NCBI RefSeq assembly: GCF_018413525.1
Contig: NZ_JAHCDD010000053.1
Span: 1-41,070 of the forward strand
DNA: 41,070 nt
Reading direction: 5' to 3'
Origin: Acidovorax sp. CCYZU-2555
GTDB taxonomy: Bacteria > Pseudomonadota > Gammaproteobacteria > Burkholderiales > Burkholderiaceae_C
The translations under genes and the position numbers were made by a program. Numbering within the stretch: position 1 is the first letter of the stretch; each line of letters starts with the position of its first letter. Below the pieces are notes generated by a model. The model made no database searches. It was not told the DNA's origin and saw nothing but the letters and a program-made list of their open reading frames with translations. Shown one piece after another: positions 32,677 through 40,353 of this stretch.

Positions 32677-35103
32677 TCAGAACCGGTAACGCGCGGTCAG
32701 CAGGACGTTGCGCGGGTCGCCGATGAAGTTCGAGCCTGTGGGATCGGCAATGCCGCTGTAGTAATGACGATCGAACAGATTGTTCACGTTCAGGCTCAGA
32801 TCCCAGTTCTGGCTGGCCGCATAGCTGGCCTGCAAGCCCGCGATCGCATACCCGCCCTGCTGCACGCTCCAGGGACTGTATATATTGTTCTGCAAATGCA
32901 GCGTGCCGCCAACTTTCCAGCGATGGAGTTCGCCCGGCAAACGGTAGCTGGTGGCCAGCTTGAACAGATGCGTGGGAATGTTGGTGGCGTAGCGGTCGCC
33001 GACAGTGTAGCTGCCGATGGGGTCGTAACCCGACGAGGCGGCAACCCGTTTGGCCGAGGCATAGGTATAGCTGGCGGCCATCTGCCAGCCGCGCGCTACC
33101 TCGCCGCCCAGCTCGAACTCCACCCCGCGGCTGCGCACTTTGCCTGCGGACTGGAAGCAGCTTGAGATTCCCGAGACGCATGCGGATGCCGGCAAGGCAT
33201 CCGGCAGATTGTCCAGATCAATCTGGAACACCGCTGCGCTGGCATTCAGACGGCCGTCCCAATAGGCTCCCTTGATGCCCGCTTCCAAGTTGGTGCCGGT
33301 CTGCGGCGGCAGCGCACCGCCATTGGCGGTGTTGTAGCTTTGCGGATTGAAGATGCGCGTCCAGCTCGCATACAGCGAATAGGTGCCATTGAGTTCATGC
33401 ACAAGGCCCGCATAAGGTGTGAACTTGCGCGTGGCCTTGTCTTTCGTCTCGCCATAGGGCCAGTCGCCGTCGTACTGCACCTGGTTGCCTTCGTACCAGT
33501 CCAGCCGGCCGCCCACGATCAGTCGGGTGGCATCGGCAACGGCCAGCCGCGTGGTGGCGTAGAGACTGCTTTGCTCCGTGTCGGCGTTGCGCTGCCACGA
33601 GCCGAATTCACCGATCGTGGGGCGCGCAATGCTGCCGGGATCCCAGGCCAGCGGATTGAAGCTGCCGATGGCGAAATCGCCATTCACGGTCGCAGCGCCG
33701 CCCACATCGCGCACGCGGCTGCGGCGATGGCTTGCGCCCACCACCACGTCATGCGTGCGGCCCCAGGCGTCGAAAGTGCCGGTCAGCATGCCGTCGATGC
33801 TGCGCTGGGTGCGGTCGTAGTCGTAGGCCCCGCCGCCCAGCACGGCCAGCGGCTGGCCGCTGCCGTCCATGGTCACTGAGCGCAGATAGGTGCCGAGCAT
33901 GCCGGTCTTGCTGTCGATGGCCGTCGCCGCCAGCTTGGCCGTCCAGCCATTGTTCAGCCGATGCTCGAGATCAGCGAACACGGTTGTACTGCGCTTGTTC
34001 CAGAACGACCAGCTCGGGCTCATGCGCGTGGAACGCGCAATCGGCAGAAAGCTCCCGTCCGGCGCGGTGCCTATGCCATTCCAGTCGACGCCGGGATTGT
34101 CCTCGTTGCTGTAGGAAGCGCCCAGGCTCACCCGGGTGTCCGGGCGAACATCGGCTTCAAGGATGCCGTACAGCAGCGTGCGCTTGTTGCGGTAATCCTC
34201 GATGAAAGACTGCTTGTCCTGATGGCTCAGCACCGTGCGCCCGCGCAGCGTACCTGCCTCGTTCAACGGCCCGCTCAGATCCAGCGAGCCACTGGCGTTG
34301 CTCCAGCTGCCCGCGCCGAGCGTGGCCGTGCCCTGAAACGTCTGGGTCGGGCGCTTGCGCACTAGGTTGATCGACCCGCCCGGCGTGCCCGCCCCCTCGG
34401 TCAAGCCCGATGTGCCGCGCAACACCTCCACCCGGTCGTAAAGGGACATCGCGCCTGTGGACAACGCCGCCTCCTCATAGGTGATCGGCAGCCCGTCGAC
34501 CATCAGGTTGTTGACCTGGAAGCCGCGCGAGTGGAAGCGGTGGCGCTCGCCGCCCCATTTGGTTACTGTGAATCCCGGCGCGGCCTGCATCACGTCGCTG
34601 AGCGAAGTGAGGCCCTGATCTTCAATGCGCTGCTGTGTGATGACGGAAACCGACTGCGGCGTCTCGCGAATGGACAAAGGCAGCTTGGTGGCCGTACTCA
34701 TCGATGCTGTGGTGTAGCTGCCTGTACCTTCGGTGGTTGCCGCGGGCTGGGACTGCGCCGTCACCCGCACTTCGCCCAGTGTCGCCGTGCCCTGCGCGGC
34801 GCGCGCCACGGTCCAGGTCGCGCCGTCAACGCGCATCTCCAGCCCCGTGCCCTGCAGCAGCTGGCGCAGCGCGGCGCGTGCATCGTGCGTGCCCGAGACG
34901 GCGCGGCTGGTGCGGCCCGCGCCCACGTCGGGCGCGAACACCAGTTGCACGCCGGCCTGGCGCGCGAACTGCTGCAGCGCGTCGGCCAGGGGTTGGGGCG
35001 GAATGTCGAAGTTGGCGGTCTGCGCGGCAACCTGCAGGCAGGCGCCCAGCAAGGCGGCGGCCAGTGCATGGCGCCGGAAAGGAGATGGGAGCGTTGTGTA
35101 CAT
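32677..35103 (-). CDS. TonB-dependent siderophore receptor 4 with STN signalling domain
   Basis: An 808-residue receptor from the ATG at 35103; the frame is open far upstream, but only from here does a signal peptide follow (MYTTLPSPFRRHALAAALLG...VAAQ). STN domain (ANFDIPPQPLADALQQFARQ), TLGEVRVTAQ as a TonB-box-like segment, plug (RETPQSVSVITQQRIEDQGL; HRFHSRGFQVNNLMVDGLPI; EVLRGTSGLTEGAGTPGGSI) and a barrel ending LLTARYRF. An extracellular-side segment holds a Cys pair (SACVSGISSCF) that could form a disulfide loop. There is no clear ribosome-binding site. It is preceded by the sigma-FecR fusion gene (86-bp gap), which should respond to it. Confidence 0.95.
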   Translation of the reverse strand: MYTTLPSPFRRHALAAALLGACLQVAAQTANFDIPPQPLADALQQFARQAGVQLVFAPDVGAGRTSRAVSGTHDARAALRQLLQGTGLEMRVDGATWTVARAAQGTATLGEVRVTAQSQPAATTEGTGSYTTASMSTATKLPLSIRETPQSVSVITQQRIEDQGLTSLSDVMQAAPGFTVTKWGGERHRFHSRGFQVNNLMVDGLPITYEEAALSTGAMSLYDRVEVLRGTSGLTEGAGTPGGSINLVRKRPTQTFQGTATLGAGSWSNASGSLDLSGPLNEAGTLRGRTVLSHQDKQSFIEDYRNKRTLLYGILEADVRPDTRVSLGASYSNEDNPGVDWNGIGTAPDGSFLPIARSTRMSPSWSFWNKRSTTVFADLEHRLNNGWTAKLAATAIDSKTGMLGTYLRSVTMDGSGQPLAVLGGGAYDYDRTQRSIDGMLTGTFDAWGRTHDVVVGASHRRSRVRDVGGAATVNGDFAIGSFNPLAWDPGSIARPTIGEFGSWQRNADTEQSSLYATTRLAVADATRLIVGGRLDWYEGNQVQYDGDWPYGETKDKATRKFTPYAGLVHELNGTYSLYASWTRIFNPQSYNTANGGALPPQTGTNLEAGIKGAYWDGRLNASAAVFQIDLDNLPDALPASACVSGISSCFQSAGKVRSRGVEFELGGEVARGWQMAASYTYASAKRVAASSGYDPIGSYTVGDRYATNIPTHLFKLATSYRLPGELHRWKVGGTLHLQNNIYSPWSVQQGGYAIAGLQASYAASQNWDLSLNVNNLFDRHYYSGIADPTGSNFIGDPRNVLLTARYRF

Positions 35104-35189
35104 ATCGGAGTTGGAAGGAAAGAAAACGGCTTTCCCTCTACAACGTGCCAGCCCCGCGACTTCCTGAATGGCGGCGGCAAATTTTCGGC

Positions 35190-36554
35190 TCAGGCCCTGG
35201 GTTCTATGCGCCAGCGCTCTTGAATCAGGCGCGAGCGCACGGGGATGATGCCCGGCAGCGCACGCAAGAAATCTTCGGCCTGGGTGATGCGCAGCTGGCC
35301 CGACAGGCGCAGCGCGGCCGCGGCCGCATCCACGTCCACCGGATGCGGCAGGTAGCGCTGCAGTCGCTCTATGGTCTCGCCCAGTGACGCGCGGTCGAAG
35401 GCCAGCACGCCATGCCGCCATCCGGCCACCGAGCGCGCATGGCCCAGTCGCGTGACCACCGGTTCGCCCGCATCGGCGTCTGCCGCTCCACGCCAGGCCT
35501 GACCGGTCGCAAGTTCGTGCGTGGAGCGCAGGCCGCCTTCGGCATCGAGCCGCTCGACACGCACGCGGCCGCTCTCGACCTGAACGTCCACGGCGCCGCC
35601 CGGCAGTCGCTCTATGCCGAAACGCGTGCCGAGCACGGTGATGCGCACGCTGCCATGCGCGCCGTCGGCGCGCGCATCGCCGGCCACGTCGACCACAAAA
35701 GGCCGGGCCGTATCGGCAACGACATCGAAGAAAGCCGCGCCCGCGAGCAACTGCAAGCTGCGGCGTGCCGTGTAATAGGCGATCTGCACGCGGCTTTGCG
35801 CATCGAGCACCACGCTGCTGCCATCGGGCAGCGGCAGGCGCAGGCGCTGGCCGTTCTCGGTGGCGGCCATCTGCTGCCACTCGGGCATGACAAGACGCCA
35901 CCAGCGCCAGCCCGCGGCCACGCCCACGCCGCCCATGCCCAGACCCGCGAGACCCAAGAGCGCACTCAGCGAACGCCGACGGCCGCTGCGGCGCAATGCG
36001 GCGGACTCGTCCTGGGCGCCGCCCGCATGCCAGCGTTCCAGCGCCGCCTGCACACGGTCCATGGCCTGCATCATGTCGCGCTCTATCATGTTGCGCGAGA
36101 CGCCGTATTCCAGCGCGAGTGCGCCCTGGTCTTCGCCATGCACGCGATGGCGCACAAACACTTCACGCGCGCGTTCGGGCAGGCCCGCGAGCGCGGTTTC
36201 GACGGCGGCGATGGCCTGGCCGTACATCGCGGCTTCGGCCGCATCGGGCGCCAGGGTCTGGGGCGCGCTCGCAGGCGCGCCCTGCGCATGGCGCCTGGCC
36301 ACGCTTTCATGCCGGCGCTGATCGATCAGCAGATTGCGCCCGGTGGCGAACAGATAGGCGCGCGCCTCGCCATCGGTCTTGAGCACGGGCTCGCGGCCCG
36401 CGCGCACCAGATCGGCGACGCGCAGCCAGGTGTCATGCGCGAGATCGCGTGCTTCGTCCGAGCTGCCGGTGCGCAACGAAAGATAGCGCAGCAGATCGCG
36501 ATAGTTCGCGCGAAAACTCGCAAGCAAAGGGGAAGGCAGCGCGTCTATGGCCAT
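35190..36554 (-). CDS. Hybrid ECF sigma factor-FecR protein (sigma and periplasmic regulator in one chain)
   Basis: One uninterrupted frame of 454 residues joins two proteins that are separate in modules 1-3. Residues 10-85 are sigma region 2 (DEARDLAHDTWLRVADLV; GEARAYLFATGRNLLIDQRR). Residues 115-170 are region 4 (LAGLPERAREVFVRHRVHGE; ALEYGVSRNMIERDMMQAMD). A short Arg-rich linker leads to a transmembrane segment at about 196-219. The periplasmic FecR domain follows at about 236-345 (RLPLPDGSSVVLDAQSRVQI; ITVLGTRFGIERLPGGAVDV), and an STN-like end at 375-454 (LAFDRASLGETIERLQRYLP). The 70-80-residue cytoplasmic anti-sigma domain of normal FecR is absent. By analogy with IutY of Pseudomonas putida, the sigma part would be membrane-tethered and freed by proteolysis when receptor 4 binds its ligand; this is inferred. 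A Fur-like site lies upstream. Confidence 0.93.
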   Translation of the reverse strand: MAIDALPSPLLASFRANYRDLLRYLSLRTGSSDEARDLAHDTWLRVADLVRAGREPVLKTDGEARAYLFATGRNLLIDQRRHESVARRHAQGAPASAPQTLAPDAAEAAMYGQAIAAVETALAGLPERAREVFVRHRVHGEDQGALALEYGVSRNMIERDMMQAMDRVQAALERWHAGGAQDESAALRRSGRRRSLSALLGLAGLGMGGVGVAAGWRWWRLVMPEWQQMAATENGQRLRLPLPDGSSVVLDAQSRVQIAYYTARRSLQLLAGAAFFDVVADTARPFVVDVAGDARADGAHGSVRITVLGTRFGIERLPGGAVDVQVESGRVRVERLDAEGGLRSTHELATGQAWRGAADADAGEPVVTRLGHARSVAGWRHGVLAFDRASLGETIERLQRYLPHPVDVDAAAAALRLSGQLRITQAEDFLRALPGIIPVRSRLIQERWRIEPRA

Positions 36555-36649
36555 GCGCAGTCGGAAAGTTGGGGTTGCTGGGAAGGTCGCGCTGCATCAA
36601 CTTGTAGTTCAAGGTGTTACATGCGTAAACAACCAAGTCTACAGCAAAC

Positions 36650-36668
36650 GAGAAGTATTCTCATCTGC
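36650..36668. promoter_or_regulatory. Fur box upstream of the sigma-FecR hybrid gene
   Basis: GAGAAGTATTCTCATCTGC contains the perfect inverted repeat GAGAA-GTA-TTCTC. On the minus strand it matches the Fur 19-mer at about 12 positions. It lies 95 bp upstream of the hybrid gene start, in a locally AT-rich stretch. Confidence 0.6.
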
Positions 36669-36811
36669 AAAGCTCCCCCGACCGCATGTCCGTCATTGCC
36701 AGCAAGGCCAACGCCGTGCGCGGCTTGCTGACCGCGTCATAGGCATTGGCGCTGCAACCAGCGAATAGCGCCACTCATCCATCCCGGCCCGCGGCCGTTT
36801 GACACTTCCCC

Positions 36812-36843
36812 CACTCACCCGCAACTTGCAATGCGGGCGAGTG
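36812..36843. repeat. Strong hairpin between the lipoprotein gene and the hybrid sigma gene
   Basis: CACTCACCCGCA (36812-36823) and TGCGGGCGAGTG (36832-36843) are inverted 12-bp arms with one mismatch around an 8-nt loop. No T run follows in either direction. It lies about 100 bp after the lipoprotein stop and may act as a terminator or RNA-stability element. The remainder of the 36669-36941 gap shows no other recognisable feature. Confidence 0.45.
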
Positions 36844-36941
36844 ATGTCTTCACCAAAGTCATGGCGCCGGCATTGCGCTTTCATTCGGCGCGTTCATTCA
36901 TGAACGCCATTCATCAAAGACCCCGATCACTGAATAACGTA

Positions 36942-37640
36942 TCAAAGCTTCAACGACGGACCGTTGCAGAAAAGCGGGGTGAAGTTTCCAATAGTGGCGC
37001 GCAGCAGTCCATCCAGCGAACGGCACTGGTTGTTTCCGTCCGTGATATAGCGGTTGTCTTTTGTCGCACGGTAGAGACATTGATCCAACTGGGCGATCGC
37101 GTCGAAGAAATAGGTCTGTGGATCCGATGTATCTCCAGGATATTTCAGACCGCCACATGCACTCACGCTTCCCGAGCCACCTGTGCTGCCCGTGCCGCCC
37201 GTTGCCGTCCCGGCATTGGGATCGGCCGGAACCACATTGCTTTTTCCTAGGGTCAAGCCGCCCCCCGTCTTGCTTTCGACCGCAAGCATTGTGCCGTCGG
37301 TGGCGACCATGCCGGAAATGGCTTTTCCGGAAGTGCTTCCCACCAGCTGGACTTTCCCGATGTTTTGAGTACCTGTACGCACCAGGTTGTTGTTGTTATC
37401 GACCAGGACATCGGAAACCACGCCATCGACCTCCATCAAGCGGGTGGCGGTCCTGAATTTCACGGATCTGTTATTTGCATCCACAACGGATTCACCATTG
37501 CTGTTTCCGGCAAAGCTGATGTACGTCGAACTCGCATTTTTATTATCATCTTCATCACCCCCTCCGCAGGCGGCTATTATTGCCGCTGAAGAAATGACGA
37601 GCATTTTAAAAATCAAGGGATTTTTATGAAGCGTGGGCAT
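36942..37640 (-). CDS. Hypothetical lipoprotein, 232 residues
   Basis: Not recognised. The N-terminus (MPTLHKNPLIFKMLVISSAA then IIAACGGG) is a lipoprotein signal with the lipobox ending at Cys25, followed by an acidic spacer typical of outer-membrane sorting. The middle has a Thr/Gly/Ser-rich linker (GTATGGTGSTGGSGSV), and the C-terminal part has four Cys residues that could form disulfides. The gene is visibly poorer in GC than its neighbours, and codon use differs, hinting at acquisition or weak selection. The start lacks a clear ribosome-binding site; a second Met at residue 13 is possible. Confidence 0.75.
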   Translation of the reverse strand: MPTLHKNPLIFKMLVISSAAIIAACGGGDEDDNKNASSTYISFAGNSNGESVVDANNRSVKFRTATRLMEVDGVVSDVLVDNNNNLVRTGTQNIGKVQLVGSTSGKAISGMVATDGTMLAVESKTGGGLTLGKSNVVPADPNAGTATGGTGSTGGSGSVSACGGLKYPGDTSDPQTYFFDAIAQLDQCLYRATKDNRYITDGNNQCRSLDGLLRATIGNFTPLFCNGPSLKL

Positions 37641-37898
37641 GGATATATCGTCCGATTTCAGGTGGAGTAATCGATATGCCTGTGAATTTTCAATTCACTT
37701 GGAGCATTTTTTTATTTTCGACGATGGCACATGCAGCATCAATGATGCAATTGCACTATTGATGATCTTCATGCCGCGCAGGTCCATTCGCCCGTGCGGC
37801 GCAAGGCCTGTGGGAGCAAGGTTGCCGAACAATGCAACGCAGGGATCGCAGGCGCAGCCCGGACTGCCGGATATTTCGGCAGCGCGCAAACTCCGGGC
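37641..37898. other. AT-richer intergenic stretch without recognised gene
   Basis: There are roughly 260 bp between the lipoprotein start and the tRNA terminator. No open frame here has a ribosome-binding site or family motif. It probably carries the lipoprotein promoter on the minus strand, but no clear -35/-10 pair was identified. Confidence 0.4.
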
Positions 37899-37936
37899 AA
37901 AAAAAAACCTCCCAGACCGTTAGTCTGAGAGGTTTT
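37899..37936 (-). terminator. Terminator downstream of tRNA-Val
   Basis: AAAACCTC (37904-37911) pairs with GAGGTTTT (37929-37936), with an inner stem CAGAC/GTCTG (37913-37917 and 37923-37927). A nine-base A run on the plus strand (37899-37907) becomes a T run downstream on the minus strand. It lies 16 bp after the tRNA end. Confidence 0.85.
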
Positions 37937-37951
37937 GTACCAATGGTTAGT

Positions 37952-38028
37952 TGGTAGGCGCGATTGGACTCGAACCAACGACCCCCACCATGTCAAGGTG
38001 GTGCTCTAACCAGCTGAGCTACGCGCCT
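37952..38028 (-). tRNA. tRNA-Val (anticodon GAC), CCA encoded
   Basis: On the minus strand the 7-bp acceptor stem AGGCGCG/CGCGCCT, D-arm (TAGCTCAGCTGGTTAGAGCA), anticodon stem CCACC/GGTGG with loop TTGACAT (anticodon GAC), and T-arm with GGTTCGAGTCC are all present, 77 nt in total. The discriminator A and a genomic CCA (37952-37954) complete the 3' end. Confidence 0.97.
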
Positions 38029-38112
38029 GTTGTTCGATTCATAAAGTATAGCACCGGGAAAAATGCCTTTTCCCGAACTTCATGACTTTTTTGCGAAAAG
38101 CGCCAATTTTCT

Positions 38113-40353
38113 TCACCGCCGGCGCGCCGAACGCACGCCCGAAACGCCGGCCACGATGCCCAGCACCTTGTTGAGCCGGCCGGAATCGGCGACCTCTACA
38201 GTGAAGGTCATCCAGGCCGTGCCCTTCACGGACTGGGTCTGCACGCCGATCACATTGGTCTTCTCGCGCGCGAACACATCGGAGATATCGCGCAGCAGGC
38301 CCTGGCGGTCGGTGGCCTCCACCGACACGTCGACGGGATAGACCGCCGCGCCCACGGCCGCCTTGGGCGTGCCCCAGGCGACATCAATGACGCGCTCGCC
38401 GTTGCGCGCGGCCATTTCGCGGAAGTTCGAGCAGTCGTGGCGGTGCACGCTCACGCCCTTGCCGCGCGTCACGAAACCGCGGATGTCATCGGGCGGCGCG
38501 GGCTTGCAGCACTTGGCGAGCTGGGTCATCAGCGAGTCGATGCCCACCACCAGCACCCCGCCCTTGGGCACGGTGTCGCTGCCGCGCGCCTTGCGCACCG
38601 GCGAATACGCCTCTTCCTCTTCTTCCGGCTCGGGCGGGCGCAGCACGGCTTCGATGTTGCGCAGCGAATATTCATCTTTGCCGACGACTTCGAACAAGGC
38701 ATCGGCCGACTTGAAGCCCAGCTGCACCGCGAGGTCGTCGAGCTTCATCGCGGTCTTGCCTTCGCGCTGCATCAGCTTTTCGACGGCTTCGCGTCCGCGC
38801 GCCACGGTTTCATGCGTGGCCTGGGCGTTGAACCAGGCGCGCACCTTGGCGCGCGCGCGGTGGCTGGTCAGGTAGCCGAGGTCGGCGTTGAGCCAGTCGC
38901 GCGACGGCCGGCCTTCCTTGACGGTGGTGATCTCCACCGTCTGGCCGTTTTGCAGCGCCGTGTTCAACGGCACCATCGCGCCATCGACGCGCGCGCCGCG
39001 GCAGCGGTGGCCAAGGCTGGTGTGCACCGCATAGGCGAAATCGACGGGTGTCGCGCCTTGCGGCAACTCGATCACGGCCGCGTCGGGCGTGAGTACATAG
39101 ATGCGATCTTCGAAAAGGCCGCGGTGCGTGGGCGTGCCCGCGAGGTCGTTACCCCAGGCCAGCAGTTGGCGCAATACCGCGATCTTGGCGTCGTACTCGC
39201 TGCTCGCGGTGACGCCCGCATAGCCTTTGGAGCCAGCCTCTTTATAGGCCCAGTGCGCGGCCACGCCATGCTCGGCGTGGTCGTGCATCGCCTGGGTGCG
39301 GATCTGGATTTCGATCGCACGGCCGTTCTCGTCGCGCACGACGGTGTGCAGCGACTGGTAGCCGTTGGCCTTGGGGCGCGCGATGTAGTCGTCGAACTCG
39401 GCTTCGATGGGCGTGAAGCGCTCATGCACCCAGGACAGCGCGGTGTAGCAGTCCTTGATGGTGGGCACGACCACGCGCAGCGCGCGGATGTCGAACACCT
39501 GATCGAAGTCGAGCGACTTGCCGCGCATCTTCTTGACGATGCTGTAGATATGCTTGGGCCGGCCCTGCACGGTGGCGCTGATGCTGTAGCCGCGCAGATC
39601 GCTCTCCAGCCGACCGCGCAGCTGCTCCATGAAGACTTCGCGCTCGGTGCGCTTCTCGTCGAGCAGGCGCGCGATCTCGCGGTAGGTGTCGGGCTCGAGA
39701 AAGCGGAACGACAGGTCTTCAAGTTCCCATTTGATCTGCCAGATGCCCAGGCGGTTGGCCAGCGGCGCGAACACATGCAGTGCTTCGCGCGCAATGCCCG
39801 GCGAGACCGGGTGCTTGCTGGCCGCGTAGTAGCGCAGCGTCTGCAGGCGCGACGCCAGGCGCAGCAGCACCACGCGCAGATCGCGCGAAAAGCCCAGCAG
39901 CATCTTGCGCACGGTCTCGGTCTGCGCCGCCACGCCGTCGACATGCTGGGACGTGACTTCGGCGTCGCGCGCCTGCTGCTGCACGCGCATCAGCTTGGTG
40001 GTTTCGACCGCCAGCGTCGCGAAGTTTTCGCCGAACGCCTTGGAGATCACTTCCTGCGGCTTGTTCAGGTGAAAGCTTGCATGCACCAGATAGCAGGCGG
40101 CCTGCATCGTCTCCGAGCCGCCTATGCCTTTGAGAATGGCGGCGACCGCATCGGCGTGCGCGAGCGTGTTTTCACCCGAGGCCATGCATTCATTGGCCAG
40201 CAGCGGCTCGGCAAAGGAGCGCGCGCGCGCCAGTGCGTCGACCTGTTCGGGCAAGGTGCTGGCCGTGGCCTTGATCAGCTGCGGCACGGCTTCGGGGATG
40301 CCGCCGGCGGGCGTGCCTTCGGCCGAGGGGGCAATCGTCAATGCGCTTTTCAT
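38113..40353 (-). CDS. relA: RelA, GTP pyrophosphokinase ((p)ppGpp synthetase I)
   Basis: A 746-residue stringent-response enzyme that makes (p)ppGpp from ATP and GTP/GDP on starved ribosomes. The N-terminal hydrolase-like domain is degenerate: the HD pair is replaced (YLVHASFHL, residues 89-97), so hydrolysis is not expected. The synthetase domain carries the RelA-type acidic signature EFDDYI (319-324) rather than the RxKD of bifunctional SpoT/Rel, and the GYQSLH motif (331-336). A TGS domain (RIYVLTPDAAVIELPQGATP), a conserved-Cys region (CCKPAPPDDIRGFVTRGKGV) and a C-terminal ACT domain (DRQGLLRDISDVFAREKTNV) follow. The start at 40353 overlaps the upstream hydrolase stop by 4 bp; the frame extends to 40413 without support. 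Confidence 0.97.
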   Translation of the reverse strand: MKSALTIAPSAEGTPAGGIPEAVPQLIKATASTLPEQVDALARARSFAEPLLANECMASGENTLAHADAVAAILKGIGGSETMQAACYLVHASFHLNKPQEVISKAFGENFATLAVETTKLMRVQQQARDAEVTSQHVDGVAAQTETVRKMLLGFSRDLRVVLLRLASRLQTLRYYAASKHPVSPGIAREALHVFAPLANRLGIWQIKWELEDLSFRFLEPDTYREIARLLDEKRTEREVFMEQLRGRLESDLRGYSISATVQGRPKHIYSIVKKMRGKSLDFDQVFDIRALRVVVPTIKDCYTALSWVHERFTPIEAEFDDYIARPKANGYQSLHTVVRDENGRAIEIQIRTQAMHDHAEHGVAAHWAYKEAGSKGYAGVTASSEYDAKIAVLRQLLAWGNDLAGTPTHRGLFEDRIYVLTPDAAVIELPQGATPVDFAYAVHTSLGHRCRGARVDGAMVPLNTALQNGQTVEITTVKEGRPSRDWLNADLGYLTSHRARAKVRAWFNAQATHETVARGREAVEKLMQREGKTAMKLDDLAVQLGFKSADALFEVVGKDEYSLRNIEAVLRPPEPEEEEEAYSPVRKARGSDTVPKGGVLVVGIDSLMTQLAKCCKPAPPDDIRGFVTRGKGVSVHRHDCSNFREMAARNGERVIDVAWGTPKAAVGAAVYPVDVSVEATDRQGLLRDISDVFAREKTNVIGVQTQSVKGTAWMTFTVEVADSGRLNKVLGIVAGVSGVRSARRR

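Noticed and set aside
35104..35901. Receptor 4 frame extending far upstream of 35103
   Set aside because: The extension is the shadow of the sigma-FecR hybrid gene; a proper signal peptide begins only at the Met at 35103.
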